DNA of 10,000 nucleotides from Chondrilla cf. caribensis (lineage: Eukaryota; Porifera; Demospongiae; Chondrillida; Chondrillidae). The stretch lies in NCBI GenBank assembly GCA_964020155.1, contig OZ026565.1:3011053-3021052 (forward strand), in the 5' to 3' direction. Positions 8,501 to 10,000 of this stretch are shown here, in pieces. The notes under the pieces were generated by a model that worked only from the letters and a program-made list of their open reading frames with translations, searched no databases and had not been told where the DNA came from. The translations under genes were made by a program, and so were the position numbers. Each line of letters begins with the position of its first letter. Positions within the stretch are counted from its first letter, which is position 1.

Positions 8501-8814
8501 TCCTTGCGTTTGGCGTTTTTGATCTTTGCCAGTCTCTTGGTGAGCTTGAGAATGGCTCTTTCACGGTGTGGGCCGGACCTATGAGATGATAGGTTGTTAG
8601 GGTCTGGGATGACAAGATGGTGACGGAGGTGGGAAGTGAGAGCAGTAGAGAAATTTTCCGCCGCGTCTTCGGTGGATAGATCATCATTAGCCAGGGAAGC
8701 ATGGATTGGGGCAATAATAGATCTAAATTCTTCATCGATTTCAGACCAATTGGGTTGTTTAGTGGAGCCACTAATCGCTGATTGCGTTCGGGGGGAATCT
8801 TCATGTGGCGCCAT
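5578..8814 (-). CDS. Reverse transcriptase / restriction-like endonuclease of an R2/HERO-type retrotransposon
   Basis: This 1078-residue protein would copy its RNA at a nicked chromosomal target (target-primed reverse transcription, known for R2). Basic residues cluster at 83-140 and no N-terminal C2H2 zinc finger is present, unlike R2. RT landmarks are: PSAPGPDSISY (227-237), IRLIHKKGNPKEPENFRPIA (273-292), motif A FVDLRNAF with D361, motif B RGTFQGDTLSPLLFLL (416-431), motif C YADD with D562/D563, motif D near 588-604 and motif E KFLGQTIG (629-636). The thumb follows to about 720. The knuckle is C881-x2-C884-x8-H893-x4-C898. The nuclease shows RHD (910-912), RPD (958-960), LLELTVP with E973, and K991/K994/Y997. 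An insertion with a Tudor-like module lies between motifs B and C. The ATG at 8814 is the first after an in-frame TAG (8824-8826) and has A at -3 and G at +4. The clade (HERO versus R2 or NeSL) is a judgement from motifs only. Confidence 0.93.
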   Translation of the reverse strand: MAPHEDSPRTQSAISGSTKQPNWSEIDEEFRSIIAPIHASLANDDLSTEDAAENFSTALTSHLRHHLVIPDPNNLSSHRSGPHRERAILKLTKRLAKIKNAKRKDFTNDPRDFLTAVRLHNRVKKASEKSKSFREIRRQERAFQNNPWTYSKSICNTTSSKVSPKFSSDTCLSHFKPSFEVQANPSYDTLPRWVPETMPLPDTLSSFDLSPIRPREIRGILKKLSKPSAPGPDSISYTHLKRLPSTHHFLATLFSMILLRSQQAPKTWCIGDIRLIHKKGNPKEPENFRPIALTSAVGKLFHRILASRIETYVLQNKIIDPRLQKGFLSGITGVQEHILTVNAIIDNAKEKGLPLCATFVDLRNAFGSIPHKLIHDMLVYIDVPPQIVTYIDNAYSKLTASISTRQWVTPSFKISRGTFQGDTLSPLLFLLCFHPILSYAEKLPSTGFEMTQTLPNSSGLPPPGSFIYVEWNEEASDEEKGWYKCRVVQYLPDCRAVLEYDNYSTEEVSLREVQWHFTRKSSKPFMAMDSNLPVYPLKKVRAEAAQAKTIKLSPRTALGYADDTTILSKSPEEHQQALIKIDNKCSDLGLEIRPDKCVSLIFNGKSMNKQRTFKIHQGHTRNISSTPTKFLGQTIGITIASTRVHASKRFSSKVYSALEKIDRLPIRGEYKVWIYKSYLVPSLTFNLAVEIISASTIKKIQSKATSYLKRWLKLPKCSTLASLFHPGVCNLPHLPQAQEKAKLRLLAQVRISPDQNLRELETLILDPSFAHRQCIPPICQEIAHIASPQTKSNAEATHLLDSMKNILSKRQCAVWDSHLETLSVQSKFLDIAALEQHSKVWSRIMFGLPAGQLSFLIRAGIDVLPSPANLQRWNIQPDSTCSLCNSRPCTVSHILNGCPTALNQGRYTWRHDSVLSHLLKLIQSTLSEVTIYADLPGHRALDNPPSTIPPSLVATSARPDIVIISGSSIHLLELTVPSNTVKNIMNARVRKQSKSNYIHLVNDLESLGHSVHLHTAELGSLGHFNPETVSEVHSILPSKSKPVIRKDLLDLSKVAIACSKIIFEARLHSDWNTHLDLI
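7255..7434 (-). other. Tudor/SH3-like module inserted in the RT palm between motifs B and C
   Basis: Residues 461-520 read as a small beta barrel: GSFIYVEW (464-471), GWYKCRVVQYLPD (481-493), RAVLEYDNYS (495-504) and EEVSLREVQW (506-515). The WY-x-(A/C)-R-V...Y-D-N order with alternating strands is typical of Tudor-class domains, with candidate cage aromatics W471, W482, Y483, Y500 and Y503. It sits between QGD (420-422) and YADD (560-563), which are 139 residues apart here but about 40 apart in R2-type RTs. Insertion at this spot is read directly from the sequence; the Tudor assignment rests on pattern only. Known Tudor domains bind methylated Lys or Arg; such a role here is speculative. Confidence 0.62.
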
Positions 8815-9150
8815 TTTTTGATCCTATTGATCTTTATTACATTATTTTTTGTCGCCGTTTACGCAACGCTTCGTGTGAGGATGTACCTAGAGGTTGTTCT
8901 CACCATACCAATCAGGCGAGAATTTACCTCAAAAGTGCTACGAAGTTTCCTCGAGGATTATAATTTAACTCTGCACAGTTTCATCTTAACGAATGCTCTT
9001 CTTTCGATAGCACGAAGGAAAAGTTCGAAGTTTGTCAAGAAGCCGCGACGGTTTATCACTTACCGCTTTTAAAGGAGATGGCCGACTGGAACACGAGAAG
9101 GGAGCAACTGACTTCGCTGTGAGGTATGTTGTAGCTAAGTGTTAACACTA

Positions 9151-9813
9151 CTAGCACAGCGTTGAAGTTTTACTCGAAAGCTTATTATTTTGGAGTAGCG
9201 AGCTGACTTCCTACAAGTGACCAGAAATAAACTGTGGCCGGAATTACCCCGCGTTACCTTACTTACGCGAAGTAGATATCTACATGTCTGTGTCTCTATG
9301 TCTATATTTTCAGTGGCCTCTACACTTATAAAATGCTTCCTACGCCCCTGTATATAGGCGACAGTATTATTTGTTACTCCTGTCCGCCCGGTTTCAACTT
9401 GTCAAGTTATCATAGTTGCCAACCAGTGCAGCCTAAATTTCTGGACAAAGAATCCAAATTTCCAACTATGATTTATATTTTTTTGGTCCATAACGTAGAA
9501 TATGTTTTCCAGGTTACTTATGTAGGGGTAACAATGAAAAAATCGAAGGTGGCCAAAAATTGGATCGAAGATGTGCATGATTTGGCTAGCTCTATCTAAC
9601 GGTGCATTTCCTTTTCAATTTCGTTAAGTTTACGCTGAGTTATGGCTCAACAACTGCCTTTTTCGCCGTTAACTTTTTGGGAATCGTTCTAGCACAGATC
9701 AGCGACGGAAACTCGAAACTTGTCCATTAGGAGAATAGTTTGATATCTACTAAATTTTGATAAAAATAGCCCGAAGGAAGTGATTTATTGGAGTAGCAGT
9801 TCACTTTCTGCAC
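9151..9813 (+). repeat. Diverged direct repeat (9151-9216 and 9689-9813)
   Basis: Three short blocks occur in the same order in both places: CTAGCACAG (9151-9159; 9689-9697), ACTCGAAA followed within one base by CTT (9172-9183; 9711-9721), and a block around TGGAGTAGC continuing to ACTT-x-CT-x-CA (about 9186-9215; about 9785-9812). The first two blocks keep nearly equal spacing (12 and 13 nt). The second copy carries about 63 extra bases before the third block. Confidence 0.4.
9217..9258 (-). repeat. Inverted, diverged relative of the 19-nt motif
   Basis: On the minus strand 9258-9236 reads GGTAACGCGGGGTAATTCCGG, close to GGTAGAACGGGGTATTTCCGG at 4939-4959 on the plus strand. Just beyond it, 9229-9217 reads TATTTCTGGTCAC on the minus strand, one mismatch from TATTTCCGGTCAC at 4951-4963. 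The two places thus lie in opposite orientation on either side of the retroelement. Confidence 0.45.
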
Positions 9814-10000
9814 CTTCGTCGCCAACCGTCCATATATCCAACGTCACTGCAACCGATTGTGAGCGCCGATGAAAATGCTCCAACACAGGAAGATGCCTCC
9901 CATATCAAACTACCCAGAATTTAACGCGAAAATTAGGAGGCATTTTAAACCACCTGAACAGCAGGTATATTCTTGTGAGAAATTTGCATAGTATCGGATT

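Larger units (their letters stand above)
5314..8826 (-). mobile_element. R2/HERO-like non-LTR retrotransposon with restriction-like endonuclease
   Basis: One long intact ORF (5578-8814) carries all parts of a REL-type LINE: RT, CCHC knuckle and C-terminal PD-(D/E)XK nuclease. No APE endonuclease and no second ORF of useful length lie upstream on the minus strand. The ends given are approximate. The 3' end is guessed from the structure cluster near 5314-5343, and the 5' end is set at the in-frame TAG just before the start codon; the true 5' UTR probably extends further. No poly(A) tail, no flanking 28S rDNA-like sequence and no obvious target-site duplication can be seen. The undamaged frame argues for a recent insertion, in contrast to the two decayed LINE fragments nearby. 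Confidence 0.85.
8815..10000. other. Non-coding region 5' of the retroelement, no convincing gene
   Basis: The first few hundred bases are probably the 5' UTR or flank of the minus-strand retroelement. Two plus-strand open frames (8782-9072, with a hydrophobic N-terminus, and 9333-9599, with a CYSCPPGF cysteine cluster after a tattttcag acceptor-like sequence at 9313) have no supporting family pattern. Perfect 12-bp palindromes lie at 9138-9149 (AGTGTTAACACT) and 9272-9283 (GTAGATATCTAC). ATGCCTCC near 9891 is matched by GGAGGCAT about 37 nt downstream. Diverged direct repeats are listed separately. Confidence 0.5.

Noticed and set aside
8328..8804. 158-residue minus-strand open frame overlapping the N-terminus of the retroelement ORF in another frame
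   Set aside because: The residues are a frame-shifted shadow of the N-terminal region; no zinc finger or gag-like motif is present.
8782..9072. Plus-strand open frame with a hydrophobic segment like a membrane anchor
   Set aside because: It overlaps the start of the retroelement ORF on the opposite strand, and its hydrophobic run comes from a T-rich stretch. No family pattern supports it.
9333..9599. Plus-strand open frame with a CYSCPPGFNLSSYHSC cysteine cluster after an acceptor-like tattttcag
   Set aside because: The cysteine pattern is vaguely like EGF/GCC-type repeats but only one short stretch is seen, the rest is AT-rich and low in pattern, and no matching donor or partner exon is evident.
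1..10000. tRNA, rRNA or CRISPR-like features
   Set aside because: No cloverleaf with anticodon-arm consensus, no rDNA-like sequence around the R2-type element, and no regularly spaced repeats were seen.

Overview
The window looks like genomic DNA of an invertebrate animal. It is AT-rich, and it carries a multi-exon gene with very short phase-1 introns (69-111 nt where not expanded), long CA/GT microsatellites and several generations of non-LTR retrotransposon. A sponge or another early-branching marine animal is my best guess from the intron sizes and retroelement types, but nothing here fixes the species.

Left part (1-3242): the 3' end of a plus-strand gene. Seven exons (598-627, 703-813, 885-1064, 1134-1250, 1362-1502, 1976-2125, 3136-3242) join in one frame through six phase-1 introns and end at a TGA. 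They encode about 278 residues of tandem beta-rich, cysteine-containing modules; two modules are clear duplicates and the last is divergent. I do not recognise the family; it looks like an extracellular or repeat-domain protein. Its last intron holds a CA/GA microsatellite and an antisense, frameshifted fossil of a jockey/CR1-like reverse transcriptase.

Middle (3243-5577): a long GT microsatellite, two strong stem-loops, then a decayed plus-strand fragment of an APE-type LINE endonuclease (two stops, two frameshifts, no RT after it). AT-rich DNA with small inverted repeats follows, then a CpG-containing stretch with a repeated 19-nt motif.

Right part (5578-8814, minus strand): an uninterrupted 1078-residue reverse transcriptase of the R2/HERO/NeSL type, with RT palm motifs, a CX2CX8HX4C knuckle and a C-terminal restriction-like endonuclease. 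Its standout feature is an insertion of roughly 85-120 residues between RT motif B and the catalytic YADD motif that contains a Tudor/SH3-like module. This is the best candidate here for something poorly described. The remaining DNA (8815-10000) has no convincing gene but holds palindromes, a diverged direct repeat and an inverted relative of the 19-nt motif found on the other side of the retroelement.

Taken together, this is a host gene beside a nested graveyard of LINEs of different ages, with one apparently young, intact REL-type element. The host gene and the retroelements show no functional link.
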